Part shown: positions 51,367 through 58,926 of the stretch, in pieces | Numbering within the stretch: the stretch's first letter is position 1 | Layout of the letters: each line of letters starts with the position of its first letter | NCBI RefSeq assembly: GCF_001421715.1 | Contig: NZ_LMKP01000041.1 | Span: 151,382-215,381, forward strand | Direction of reading: 5' to 3' | Length of the DNA stretch: 64,000 nt | From: Sphingomonas sp. Leaf22 | GTDB lineage: Bacteria; Pseudomonadota; Alphaproteobacteria; Sphingomonadales; Sphingomonadaceae | The notes under the pieces: model-generated | Seen by the model: the letters and a program-made list of their open reading frames with translations, nothing else | What the model was told of the DNA's origin: nothing | Databases searched by the model: none | Position numbers and translations under genes: made by a program

Positions 51367-51473
51367 TTACTCTGACCCCTGAAGTCGCAACGATCATCAT
51401 CGGCGCTGGCACGCTGATGGTGGCATTCACTACCCTGGTGCTTAAAATCATTGAGGTAGCCCGTTCGAAATAA
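51363..51473 (+). CDS. Small hydrophobic peptide, candidate type I toxin-like
   Basis: 36 aa from GTG 51363 (or 42 aa from ATG 51345 in the same frame). ITLTPEVATIIIGAGTLMVA then FTTLVLKIIEVARSK: one membrane helix and a short basic tail, the general form of small holin-like or type I toxins. AAAGGGG lies right before the GTG. Flanked by a palindrome and a coupled leader upstream, two hairpins downstream, and a convergent promoter. No family match can be claimed by eye. Confidence 0.5.
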   Translation: MITLTPEVATIIIGAGTLMVAFTTLVLKIIEVARSK

Positions 51474-51478
51474 CGGGA

Positions 51479-51502
51479 GGGGGCCGGGTTCGCCCGGTCC
51501 CC
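51479..51502 (+). repeat. Hairpin with TTCG loop after the small peptide
   Basis: GGGGGCCGGG-TTCG-CCCGGTCCCC, a ten-pair stem (one G-T pair) with a stable tetraloop, six bases after the TAA stop. No T-run on the plus strand. Confidence 0.55.
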
Positions 51503-51508
51503 GAATGC

Positions 51509-51540
51509 AAAGAACCCCGGTCACTGGCATGACCGGGGTT
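51509..51540 (-). terminator. Possible bidirectional terminator after the small peptide and ydbL
   Basis: AACCCCGGTCA (51513-51523) pairs with TGACCGGGGTT (51530-51540), a perfect 11-pair stem. On the minus strand it is followed by CTTTGC, a weak tail. It could end ydbH-ynbE-ydbL transcripts, a short minus-strand RNA, or both. Confidence 0.55.
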
Positions 51541-51574
51541 CAAGGAGGCGATACTCTGCTGAAGTCGCATGCCT

Positions 51575-51603
51575 GATATAACATGCGTACACTGCGGTAT
51601 CAA
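51575..51603 (-). promoter_or_regulatory. Predicted sigma-70 promoter facing the small peptide gene
   Basis: On the minus strand TTGATA (51598-51603) and TATATC (51575-51580) are separated by exactly 17 bases. It lies just after the ydbL stop (51614-51616) and reads toward 51540. The product would be an RNA of about 55-65 bases ending at the hairpin 51513-51540, overlapping the 3' end of the small peptide message. Confidence 0.45.
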
Positions 51604-51613
51604 CACAGTGCTC

Positions 51614-51997
51614 TCACACACAGCGCGGATCACGCTCCGGCGCGCCGCTGCCGCGCGTTTCCCAGCCGCCGCCCGGCGTCTTGTACTTCTCGCCCGGCTT
51701 GGTCTGCGCGATCAGGTTGCAGCCCGAGACGAACGCGAATTGCTCGACCGTCGCGCCCGCCTGTGCGCCGCGCGTGTACGCCGCCTTGCGCTGGATATTG
51801 ATGTTCGCGACCAGCGCGCGAAGCTCCGGCGTGCCGCCGCCGACCACGCCCAGATAGCCATCGGGTTGCTCGCCGACCTGACCGGCGGCACGAGCGGCCT
51901 GATAGGCGGGATCGCGCTGCGCCCATGCGGTGCCGGCAACCCCGGCGACCGCGACGATGGCGGCTGCGGCGAGACCGTATTTCACGAAAGCATGCAT
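51614..51997 (-). CDS. ydbL: YdbL family (DUF1318) periplasmic protein
   Basis: 127 aa. Signal peptide MHAFVKYGLAAAAIVAVAGV...AWA-Q. Family marks: GQVGEQPDGYLGVVGG, ALVANINIQRKAAYTRGA and VSGCNLIAQTKPGEKYKTPG. Third gene of ydbH-ynbE-ydbL. In E. coli YdbL is reported to tune the YdbH-YnbE lipid transport pair. The start ATG at 51995-51997 is two bases after the ynbE stop. Confidence 0.92.
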   Translation of the reverse strand: MHAFVKYGLAAAAIVAVAGVAGTAWAQRDPAYQAARAAGQVGEQPDGYLGVVGGGTPELRALVANINIQRKAAYTRGAQAGATVEQFAFVSGCNLIAQTKPGEKYKTPGGGWETRGSGAPERDPRCV

Positions 51998-51999
51998 GG

Positions 52000-52194
52000 T
52001 CAGAATATCCCCGGATTGTCCTGGATCAGCGTCTTCGCTTCTCCGTCGAGACGATACACCACTTCCTGCGTGATGTTGATGTTCAAGTTGATGACGATCG
52101 GCTTGTCGGGCGCGGAGACGTTCACGCACCCGGCCGCCGCGCAGGAAGCGGCACCCATTGTCAGGAATCGCAGCATGGTCACGGTTCGCGTCAT
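52000..52194 (-). CDS. ynbE: YnbE family lipoprotein
   Basis: 64 aa. Lipoprotein signal with AAGC near residue 23 (MGAASCAAAGCVNV), then the family core PIVINLNINITQEVVYRLDG and a C-terminal short tail ending NPGIF. In E. coli YnbE is an outer membrane lipoprotein that stacks onto YdbH by strand addition. The start overlaps the ydbH stop by four bases (ATGA). Confidence 0.9.
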   Translation of the reverse strand: MTRTVTMLRFLTMGAASCAAAGCVNVSAPDKPIVINLNINITQEVVYRLDGEAKTLIQDNPGIF

Positions 52195-55100
52195 GGCACG
52201 GTCTCGCTTTCGGAAGGCTGAATGGTGGTGTCGAGCGGGGCCGGCGGCAAGCCCTGTTCGCGGCGGCGCTGTTCGGCTTGGAGCGCGGGCAGGTTGCGTT
52301 CGATCAGCCGCTTGGGATCGTAATAATTCTGCACCGAATCGATCAATTGGCGGAAGGGCGCCTTGATCCGGACGTTGAAGACGAAGGGCAGCCGCGCCAG
52401 CCGCCGAATCAGGAAATTGCTGTAGGTCCCCGTCCCCTGGCTGACCCCGGAGAAGCGGATCGCGGTCACCATCTCGCCGGCGATCGGCCCATCCATTTCG
52501 ATCGTCAGGCCGCGATAGTTCATCGATTTCAGCGCCTGGAAGGCCAGATTGCCCCAGAAGCCGACATCCTCCTTCGATACTTCCCCGACATAGGACAGGT
52601 TGCCGGCACCCCGCGACTGCAGCTTACCCCCTTCGATCCGGCCGCCATTGGCATCGAAGATCATCGGCAGCACGCCGTCGAACGTGCCCGACGCGTTGAG
52701 ATTGTCGAAGGCGAACTGTTGCAGGAACAGCCCGCCATCGACCCCCTTCACCCGGAACGTCATGCGCCGTTCACGATCCTCGGCGAAATCGAGGATGGTC
52801 GGTTCGAGGATCATCTCGCCACCGCCCAACGGCCAGCGTCCGCCCTCGATCTGGATCCGTTGCCCTTCGATCAGGCGATAGCGGACGACGCCGTCGGTCA
52901 CGGCGATACCCGGATTGACCTCGGCGATCGTCGCCACCTGCCCAGGCGCGCTGACCAGCCCCAACAGGTCGGTGAAGCGAATCTCGCCCGACAGGCCGGT
53001 GACCGGGCCGAAGGCGGCGGCAAGGTCGGTTCCGGCGGTGCGGAACACGCCGGTGCTGGTGACACCCTCGGGACTCCACGCGATCTTGCCCCGTCCCGAC
53101 ACGCTGCCCTTCACGTCGGCGATGACGCCGAACGTCAGGCGCGTCAGTTCATTGGGCTGAAACGCGTCGCCAAAGGCGATGCCGGGCACATCGAGCACCG
53201 CATCGCCGCGCCCGGTGGCAAGGTCGTGGGCAATGGTCACGTCGCTGACCTTCACCCCCTTGGTCGGGTGCCTCAGCGTACCACCGGCGCGAATGGCGTT
53301 GCCGTTCAGCGTCAGTCGGAAATCGTCGCTGCGCAGCGGTTCGAACCGGGGGTCGGGTGCTGCGTCGCGGACGCCGACATCGCCGTTCAGCGACAGCACG
53401 CCACCCGCCAGTTTCCAGTCGCCCGACGCCTCCCGGATCAGCAGGGGGACGTTGCCGATCTGCCCCTCGCTCCCCTCGAAACCGCCGGCGACGACGCCAT
53501 TGGCGCTGCGGCCGGTGAGCGTGCCGATATCGAAGACGCTGACCCGTTCCGGGCTGCCCAGGCGGGTCTTCACGCCGTCCAGTGCGAACGTCATGCCGGC
53601 CAATCCGAAGCGGCCACCACTCGCGGCGAGCACGAGCGGCGTGCCGCCGAGGGTGCCGCGCAATTGCGTCGCTCGGATGCCGATACCGCCGCCAACGCGA
53701 CCATCGGCCAGCCTCAGCATTGCCCCGTCCTGTGGGCATAGCCGCAACCGCGTGGCATCGAGGGACAGTGCCGAAACGCGCAGCCGGTCGAAGGAGATCG
53801 GCACGCAATCGGCATTGACGGTCAGCCGTCCGCCCCCGTCCCAACGCGCATCGATCGGCACCGCCAGTCGTTCGACCCGACCATCGCCGATCGGTCCGCT
53901 CAGTTCGGCGCGTGTCTCGATCCGGGTCGCTCCGTTGCCTGCCGTGCGGAACCGGACGGGTGCAAGCGCCAGCCGGGCGTCGCCGGCCGCATAAGTCTGC
54001 ACCATCGCTGTGCCGGTCACCGGCGCACCGGGTCCGGCATGCGACAGGCGGATGCTCGCGACCGGCAGCCCGCCCCCGCCCATCGCCAGCGTACCGTTCA
54101 GCGTCACGCCCTTGCCCGATACCCAGCGGACCGGCCCGTCGCGCAGCGTGACGCGGGCACCATTGGCGGCGATGAACGTCATCCGGTCGATCCGGGCGGC
54201 GAGCGGGCGGGCGGCGACGTGGGCGGACAGGTCGAAACGGCGCACCGCCTGCCCCGCCGCCCGGGACGCCGCGCGCAGCAGCGGCGCGACCGGAAGGCCG
54301 TCGGCGGCGGTACCCGATGCTTCGATTTGCGCGACCATCGGGTCGGCGAGCCTCGCGCCACGCGCGCCGATCCACCCTTCGAAGGCGGGAACGCCGCCGA
54401 CCTGATAGCGGCCGGCGATCGACAGGCCGGCACCGTCCAGTTGCGGCAGGTCGAATGCGCCCGACGCCAGGTCGAGCGTCCCGTGCGTGCCCTGTGCCGT
54501 GCCGTCGAAGCCGACCTTGCCCGCAAGATCGGCGACGCGGGTCTGCGGCGCGGCGACCGCCGCCGCCGCGACGTCGGCCTGGCCCTGCCAGCGGTCGAGG
54601 GCCGGGGCGAGCTTCGCGTCGAGGCGGATGACCGGCGAATCCAGCCGGACATCGCCGCAGGCCGCCTGCCGCGCACGGACGGGGCCGGTCAGCGACGGTC
54701 CGGTCGCGGTGGTGCGGAGCGATACGTTCAGTGCCAGACGGTCGATGCCGCAGCCGTTCAGCGACAGGCGTTCGGACACCGCCGCCAACCGCCCGACAAA
54801 GCCGTTGGCGAGATTGCCGCGGCCGGCCAGCTTCGCACCGACGAGGCCATAGGGGGTGGCAAGACGGATGCGACCGTCATCGACCGCGACGTCAAAATCG
54901 GGGAGCGCGAAGGGTTTGCCCGAGGGCGGCGGGAGCAGGCGATCGATCTGTCCGAACGAGACCGTACCATCGGGCCGCAGCGTCGCGCGCAGGCGTGCCT
55001 GTCCGACCCGTGCGCCGGTGACCTGTGCGCCGTTCAGATCAACCCTGGTATCGATCTCCACCCAGTCGGCAACGAGGTCGGGTGCCTTGGGATCGCCAAG

Positions 55101-55361
55101 GACGACGTCGACCAGACGCTGCCGCCCGAAGCCGATTTCGGCGACGCGGTAGCGGGCGGTGACGCCGCGGCGTTCGAGTTCGCGACGGACGATATCGTCG
55201 GCGATCGAGCGCCGCTGCGTCCACAGCAGGGCCGCCAGCGCGAGGACGAGGAGGCAGACGACCAGCAGCACCCGCACGAAGCGACGCCGCCTGCGACCGG
55301 CGCGACGCGGCGACGCTTCGGCCTGCTCCGCCCGATCGTCGTCAACGCCCAGACCACCCAC
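52191..55361 (-). CDS. ydbH: YdbH, AsmA-like intermembrane phospholipid transport protein
   Basis: 1056 aa, longer than the E. coli protein (about 880). A basic cytoplasmic tail (RRAGRRRRRFVRV), one membrane helix (about 29-48), then a very long beta-rich periplasmic part built from repeated short strands (for example GTLDLASGAFDLPQLDGAGL), and the C-terminal YdbH domain (KSMNYRGLTIEMDGPIAGEM; NVRIKAPFRQLI). Members span the periplasm as a lipid groove, redundant with TamB and YhdP. GTG start at 55359-55361; a weak ribosome site makes the start less certain than the rest. Confidence 0.92.
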   Translation of the reverse strand: MGGLGVDDDRAEQAEASPRRAGRRRRRFVRVLLVVCLLVLALAALLWTQRRSIADDIVRRELERRGVTARYRVAEIGFGRQRLVDVVLGDPKAPDLVADWVEIDTRVDLNGAQVTGARVGQARLRATLRPDGTVSFGQIDRLLPPPSGKPFALPDFDVAVDDGRIRLATPYGLVGAKLAGRGNLANGFVGRLAAVSERLSLNGCGIDRLALNVSLRTTATGPSLTGPVRARQAACGDVRLDSPVIRLDAKLAPALDRWQGQADVAAAAVAAPQTRVADLAGKVGFDGTAQGTHGTLDLASGAFDLPQLDGAGLSIAGRYQVGGVPAFEGWIGARGARLADPMVAQIEASGTAADGLPVAPLLRAASRAAGQAVRRFDLSAHVAARPLAARIDRMTFIAANGARVTLRDGPVRWVSGKGVTLNGTLAMGGGGLPVASIRLSHAGPGAPVTGTAMVQTYAAGDARLALAPVRFRTAGNGATRIETRAELSGPIGDGRVERLAVPIDARWDGGGRLTVNADCVPISFDRLRVSALSLDATRLRLCPQDGAMLRLADGRVGGGIGIRATQLRGTLGGTPLVLAASGGRFGLAGMTFALDGVKTRLGSPERVSVFDIGTLTGRSANGVVAGGFEGSEGQIGNVPLLIREASGDWKLAGGVLSLNGDVGVRDAAPDPRFEPLRSDDFRLTLNGNAIRAGGTLRHPTKGVKVSDVTIAHDLATGRGDAVLDVPGIAFGDAFQPNELTRLTFGVIADVKGSVSGRGKIAWSPEGVTSTGVFRTAGTDLAAAFGPVTGLSGEIRFTDLLGLVSAPGQVATIAEVNPGIAVTDGVVRYRLIEGQRIQIEGGRWPLGGGEMILEPTILDFAEDRERRMTFRVKGVDGGLFLQQFAFDNLNASGTFDGVLPMIFDANGGRIEGGKLQSRGAGNLSYVGEVSKEDVGFWGNLAFQALKSMNYRGLTIEMDGPIAGEMVTAIRFSGVSQGTGTYSNFLIRRLARLPFVFNVRIKAPFRQLIDSVQNYYDPKRLIERNLPALQAEQRRREQGLPPAPLDTTIQPSESETVP

Positions 55362-55480
55362 TCCGCTGTTTCGCCCCGTTCGTCGCGGTTCGGCCCGCCG
55401 GGGTCAAGCGCGAGAGGCGCGAAACGGTTCCGGCTGCGCAACGGAAGTTGGCGAAGGTTACACGTAGCGAATGCCCCGAT

Positions 55481-55509
55481 TTGACCCTACAGCATATGGA
55501 CCATATACG
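55481..55509 (+). promoter_or_regulatory. Predicted sigma-70 promoter of the ParD-like gene
   Basis: TTGACC (55481-55486) and TATACG (55504-55509) are separated by exactly 17 bases, 33 bases before the start codon. A palindrome sits in the spacer and -10 (next entry). Confidence 0.6.
55494..55506. promoter_or_regulatory. Palindromic operator inside the promoter of the ParD-like gene
   Basis: ATATGG-A-CCATAT is a perfect 13-base palindrome overlapping the spacer and the first bases of the -10. The next gene encodes a ribbon-helix-helix protein, a type that usually binds short palindromes at its own promoter, so autorepression is likely. Confidence 0.55.
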
Positions 55510-55541
55510 GTTCGTATCGCGCGTCAGGAGGATGGACAACC

Positions 55542-55748
55542 ATGGGAATCGTGAAGATCGACGACGAATTGCACGCCGAAGTTCGCAGGGCGAGCGCGGT
55601 GATGTGCCGGTCGATCAATGCGCAGGCCGAATTCTGGATGAAGATCGGGATGTTGGCCGAAGCGAACCCGACGCTGCCTTTTACCGATATCGTCCGTGCC
55701 GAGCTGGCCGCCGTGCAGACCCTGCCGGTCGACGCGATCGCCGCCTGA
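55542..55748 (+). CDS. ParD-like antitoxin family protein, 68 aa
   Basis: MGIVKIDDELHAEVRRASAV then MCRSINAQAEFWMKIGMLAE: a ribbon-helix-helix start (VKIDDELHAEVRRAS) followed by a conserved helix pair found in 'ParD-like' proteins of pseudomonads and sphingomonads. No ParE toxin follows; the next gene is map, one base downstream. CAGGAGGATGG precedes the ATG. The repeated association with map in these bacteria suggests control of methionine aminopeptidase rather than plasmid-type addiction. Confidence 0.88.
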   Translation: MGIVKIDDELHAEVRRASAVMCRSINAQAEFWMKIGMLAEANPTLPFTDIVRAELAAVQTLPVDAIAA

Positions 55749-55749
55749 C

Positions 55750-56514
55750 ATGGTCAAGACCCCGGACGAACTGGCGCTGATGCGGATTTCGGGCAAGCTG
55801 CTGGCCCGCGTGTTCGAAATGCTCGACGACACCGACCTTGCCGGCATGTCGACGCTGGCGATCAACGATCTGGTCGAGCGGTTCATCACCCACGACCTTG
55901 CCGCGCGCCCCGCGAGCAAGGGGCAGTACGGCTTCAAGTTCGTGCTGAACTGCTCGATCAATCAGGTCGTGTGCCACGGCGTGCCCGATGCCGACACGAT
56001 CGTGCGCGACGGCGATATCATCAACCTCGACATCACGCTGGAAAAGAACGGGTACATCGCCGATTCGAGCAAGACCTATCTGGTCGGCACGGTCGCGCCC
56101 GCCGCGCGGCGGCTGGTGAAGGTCGCGCAGGAAGCGATGTGGCAGGGCATCCGGCAGGTGAAGCCCGGCGCGCATCTGGGCGATATCGGCTTTGCGATCG
56201 AACGCCATGCCAAGAAGAACGGATATTCGGTGGTCCGCGAATATTGCGGCCACGGCATCGGTCGCGAGATGCACGAAGCCCCAGAAGTGATGAATTTCGG
56301 CAAGCCGGGCAAGGGCGTGCGGCTGCGCGAGGGCATGACCTTCACCATCGAACCTATGGTCAATCAGGGCACGCGCCGGGTCGAAACCGGGGACGATGGC
56401 TGGACCGTCGTGACCGGCGACGGAAAACTGTCGGCGCAGTTCGAGCATACCGTCGCGGTGACCGCGGACGGGGTCGAGGTGCTGACGTTGCGGCAGGACG
56501 AGATGGGCGTTTGA
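55750..56514 (+). CDS. map: Methionine aminopeptidase, type I
   Basis: 254 aa. Removes N-terminal Met from nascent proteins. Metal ligands are in place: Asp in LDITLEKNGYI and ADSSKTY, His in YCGHGIGREMHE, Glu in FTIEPM and Glu in AQFEHTV. The substrate His is in QVVCHGVPD. The ATG at 55750 is one base after the ParD-like stop; a longer frame inside that gene is ignored. Essential gene. Confidence 0.96.
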   Translation: MVKTPDELALMRISGKLLARVFEMLDDTDLAGMSTLAINDLVERFITHDLAARPASKGQYGFKFVLNCSINQVVCHGVPDADTIVRDGDIINLDITLEKNGYIADSSKTYLVGTVAPAARRLVKVAQEAMWQGIRQVKPGAHLGDIGFAIERHAKKNGYSVVREYCGHGIGREMHEAPEVMNFGKPGKGVRLREGMTFTIEPMVNQGTRRVETGDDGWTVVTGDGKLSAQFEHTVAVTADGVEVLTLRQDEMGV

Positions 56515-56520
56515 AGCTTT

Positions 56521-56576
56521 CCGTTCGTGCTGAGTAGCCATTTCGACGTCGCTCAATGGCTACTCAGGACGAACGG
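56521..56576. repeat. Near-perfect long palindrome (family F) between map and radC
   Basis: CCGTTCGT-GC-TGAGTAGCCATT and its complement AATGGCTACTCA-GG-ACGAACGG, about 20 pairs with a 12-base loop. CGTTCGTGCTGAG is a known common intergenic repeat end in sphingomonads. Six bases after the map stop, it may also act as a terminator. Confidence 0.8.
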
Positions 56577-56671
56577 GTCGGGGTCCAAACGAGACTTTCG
56601 TCATCCCCGCCGTGGCAAGGGGTGAGCGTTACCCCCTCGCCCGCCCCTGCCCGATCGGCTACGACGCCCGC

Positions 56672-57358
56672 ATGAACACCCCGCCCGAAACCGATGGCAC
56701 CGGACACCGCGCGCGGCTGCGCGGGCGGTTGCTGGAGCATGGCGGGGAAGCGCTGCTCGATCATGAACTGATCGAATATCTGCTGACGCTGGCCATTCCC
56801 CGGCGTGATACCAAGCCGCTGGCCAAGACGTTGTTGCACGAATTCGGCGGGATCGGCGGGTTGCTGTCGGCCGATCCGGCGGCGCTGGGCAAGGTCGCGG
56901 GCATGGGCGACACCGCCGTCGCCGCGATCCGCATCGCGCAGTGCGCGGCGACGCGGATGTTGCAGGCGCAGGTGTTGGCGCGCCCGGTGTTGTCGAACTG
57001 GCAGGCGCTGCTCGATTATCTCCATGCCGACATGGCGCATCAGGCGGTCGAGCGGATCCGGGTGCTGCACCTGAATACCCGTAACCTGTTGATCCGCGAC
57101 GAACTGGTCGCCGAGGGGACGCTGGACGAAGCGCCCCTCTATACCCGCGAGGTGATCCACCGCGCGCTCGATCTGGGGTCGGCGGCGCTGATCCTCGTCC
57201 ACAACCACCCGAGCGGCGATCATAGCCCCAGTCGCGCCGACATCGACCTGACGCGGCAGATCGCGGCGGCGGGCAAGCCGCTGGGCATCACCGTCCACGA
57301 CCACCTCATCATCGGCGCGAAGGGGCATACCAGCCTGCGCGCACAGGGAATGTTATGA
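56672..57358 (+). CDS. radC: RadC family protein (JAB domain)
   Basis: 228 aa. N-terminal helix-hairpin-helix-like part (LLSADPAALGKVAGMGDTAV) and the C-terminal JAB/MPN metal motif HNHPSGDHSPSRAD with upstream TREVIHRALDLGSAALIL. Biological role is still unclear despite the name; a metalloprotease-like or nuclease-like activity is possible. The ATG at 56672 (MNTPPETDGTGHRARL) is preferred over an in-frame start 60 bases upstream. Overlaps the next gene by ATGA. Confidence 0.92.
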   Translation: MNTPPETDGTGHRARLRGRLLEHGGEALLDHELIEYLLTLAIPRRDTKPLAKTLLHEFGGIGGLLSADPAALGKVAGMGDTAVAAIRIAQCAATRMLQAQVLARPVLSNWQALLDYLHADMAHQAVERIRVLHLNTRNLLIRDELVAEGTLDEAPLYTREVIHRALDLGSAALILVHNHPSGDHSPSRADIDLTRQIAAAGKPLGITVHDHLIIGAKGHTSLRAQGML

Positions 57359-57903
57359 CGCTATCTAACAAGCAGAAGATGATCGCCGGCGACCTGTATG
57401 ACGCGGGCGATCCCGAACTGGTCGCCGATTGCGCGGCGGCGGGACGGTGGATGGAGCGGTATAACGCGACGCTGGCGATGGACCCGGCCGAGCGGCTGGC
57501 GATCCTGCGCGACGGGTTGGGAGCGGTCGGCGACGGCGTCAACATCCGCCCGCCCTTCCACATCGATTACGGGTACAACATCACCCTTGGCGACGGGGTG
57601 TTCCTGAACTTCGGCTGCGTCATCCTCGACGTATGTGCGGTGACGATCGGCGCGAAGACGCAGATCGGGCCGGGCGTGCAGATCCTGACCGCCGACCATC
57701 CGCGCGATCCGGCGGTGCGGGCGCAGATGCTGGAATATGGGCAGCCGATCGTGATCGGGGCGAATGTGTGGATCGGCGGCGGTGCGCTGTTGCTGCCGGG
57801 GATCACGGTCGGCGACGATGCGATCATCGGTGCCGGATCGGTGGTTACGCGCGATGTACCGGCCGGGGCGACGGTGGCGGGGAATCCGGCGCGGGTTCGG
57901 TAG
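57355..57903 (+). CDS. maa: Maltose/galactoside O-acetyltransferase family (left-handed beta helix)
   Basis: 182 aa. N-terminal Mac domain (MIAGDLYDAGDPELVADCAA) and hexapeptide repeats: GYNITLGDGVFLNFGCVILD, then IGAKTQIGPGVQILTADHPR (catalytic His), IGANVWIGGGALLLPGITVG and the ending PAGATVAGNPARV. Acetylates a sugar from acetyl-CoA. Coupled to radC by a four-base overlap, a pairing that may be by chance. Confidence 0.9.
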   Translation: MTLSNKQKMIAGDLYDAGDPELVADCAAAGRWMERYNATLAMDPAERLAILRDGLGAVGDGVNIRPPFHIDYGYNITLGDGVFLNFGCVILDVCAVTIGAKTQIGPGVQILTADHPRDPAVRAQMLEYGQPIVIGANVWIGGGALLLPGITVGDDAIIGAGSVVTRDVPAGATVAGNPARVR

Positions 57904-57929
57904 CCGTCTGCATAGAAAGAAGAAGTTGG

Positions 57930-58083
57930 TTCGCACAGAGGCGCGGAGGCGCGGAGGGGTTGCGCACCGGGCGGACGGCCCGCATTCGGGAGACCTTATC
58001 GCGCGCTGCCGCGAAAGATGCAGCCGCTGACGCGGATACCGTCTTGACAGACGCAACCCCTCCGCGCCTCCGCGTGAACCATT
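57930..58083. repeat. Large imperfect palindrome (family E) after maa
   Basis: Left GGTTCGCACAGAGGCGCGGA GGCGCGGAGGGGTTGCG, right CGCAACCCCTCCGCGCCTCCGCGTGAACC. Same G/C/A pattern (GGCGCGGAGGCGCG) as in 36661-36881. No gene in 57904-58247. Confidence 0.75.
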
Positions 58084-58125
58084 TCTTTCTTCTTCCTGCC
58101 GGTGGCGGGGGTTGCCGCAGAAGAA

Positions 58126-58155
58126 GCGGGACCCCGGATCAAGTCCGGGGTGACG
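58126..58155. repeat. Family A palindrome
   Basis: GGGACCCCGGATCAAGTCCG, continuing GGGTGACG: stem CCCCGGA/TCCGGGG. Same family as 6416-6490, 33941-33973 and 46361-46390. Lies next to the family E repeat and the terminator of the EF-hand gene. Confidence 0.7.
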
Positions 58156-58191
58156 TTCGGGATTGGGAAGGCGGTGCGCCCGCCAACACGA

Positions 58192-58220
58192 AGAAAACCG
58201 CCGGGATCGCTCCCGGCGGT
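58192..58220 (-). terminator. Rho-independent terminator of the EF-hand gene
   Basis: ACCGCCGGGA (58197-58206) pairs with TCCCGGCGGT (58211-58220). On the minus strand the stem ends in TTTTCTTCG. It lies 28 bases after the stop. Confidence 0.8.
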
Positions 58221-58247
58221 CGTATCGATATCGGCGTTGGCAGGACG

Positions 58248-58718
58248 TCAGGCGCTCTGGCTCAGGAAACTGGTCAGTTCGGCCTTGGATACCGCCTTCG
58301 ACTTGTCCTTGTCGGCCTGTGCGAAAGCCTGTTTGACCCACGTCTTCACCGCCGGCTTTTCGGCAGTCACGCCGGGTTCGCTCGCCGAGCGCAGGGCGAC
58401 CATCCATTCGCCGAACTGCTTTTCGGTCAACTGGCCCTTCCCGTCCTTGTCATATTTCGGGAATTCGGCCTCGACGATCTGCGCGATCTGCGCGCCGCTG
58501 GCGGGCTGTCCCGCTTCGGCGGTGGTCTGCGCGGTCTGCGTCGCCGGATCGGCCGGGGTCGCCTGCGTTGCCGATGCGGCGGGGTCGGCCGCAGTCGCGG
58601 CCGGATCAGCGGGTACCGTCTGCGCAGTCGGAGCAGTCGTTTGCGCCGGTGCTGCATCCTGTGCAAATGCCGGGGTCGACACCAGGACGGCGCTGGCGAG
58701 AAGAATACGCTTCATCAT
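58248..58718 (-). CDS. Secreted EF-hand protein
   Basis: 156 aa. Signal peptide MMKRILLASAVLVSTPAFA-Q, a Thr/Ala/Pro-rich low-complexity linker (about 21-72), then two EF-hand loops: DKDGKGQLTEKQF (about 90-102) and DKDKSKAVSKAE (about 137-148). The first fits a calcium loop well; the second has Lys where small residues are usual. Such proteins are common in sphingomonads; role unknown. A LexA-type box lies 47 bases upstream of the start. AAAGGAAAAATTCG precedes the ATG. Confidence 0.85.
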   Translation of the reverse strand: MMKRILLASAVLVSTPAFAQDAAPAQTTAPTAQTVPADPAATAADPAASATQATPADPATQTAQTTAEAGQPASGAQIAQIVEAEFPKYDKDGKGQLTEKQFGEWMVALRSASEPGVTAEKPAVKTWVKQAFAQADKDKSKAVSKAELTSFLSQSA

Positions 58719-58764
58719 CGAATTTTTCCTTTCGGATTGCTTCGGCCTTTCATCCAGCTAGCTC

Positions 58765-58779
58765 GAACATCGTTCGAAC
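58765..58779. promoter_or_regulatory. LexA-type SOS box candidate between the EF-hand gene and purB
   Basis: GAAC-ATCGTTC-GAAC; on the minus strand this reads GTTC-N7-GTTC, the SOS box described for alphaproteobacterial LexA. It contains also the palindrome TCGAACATCGTTCGA. It is 47 bases upstream of the EF-hand start and about 150 upstream of purB, so the EF-hand gene is the likelier target. No lexA or recA is in the window. Confidence 0.5.
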
Positions 58780-58926
58780 GACTGTGCGATGATGAAACGT
58801 ATCTAGGTCGTTTCGGGTTCGATTGAAGCCCCTTTTGTGGCTCGTCTATCGCAGGACAGGCTCGATTCATCCCCGACTTGTTGCTAGGGCGCGGCAAACC
58901 GTTCGCCCGTTTTGAAAGGCCCGCCG

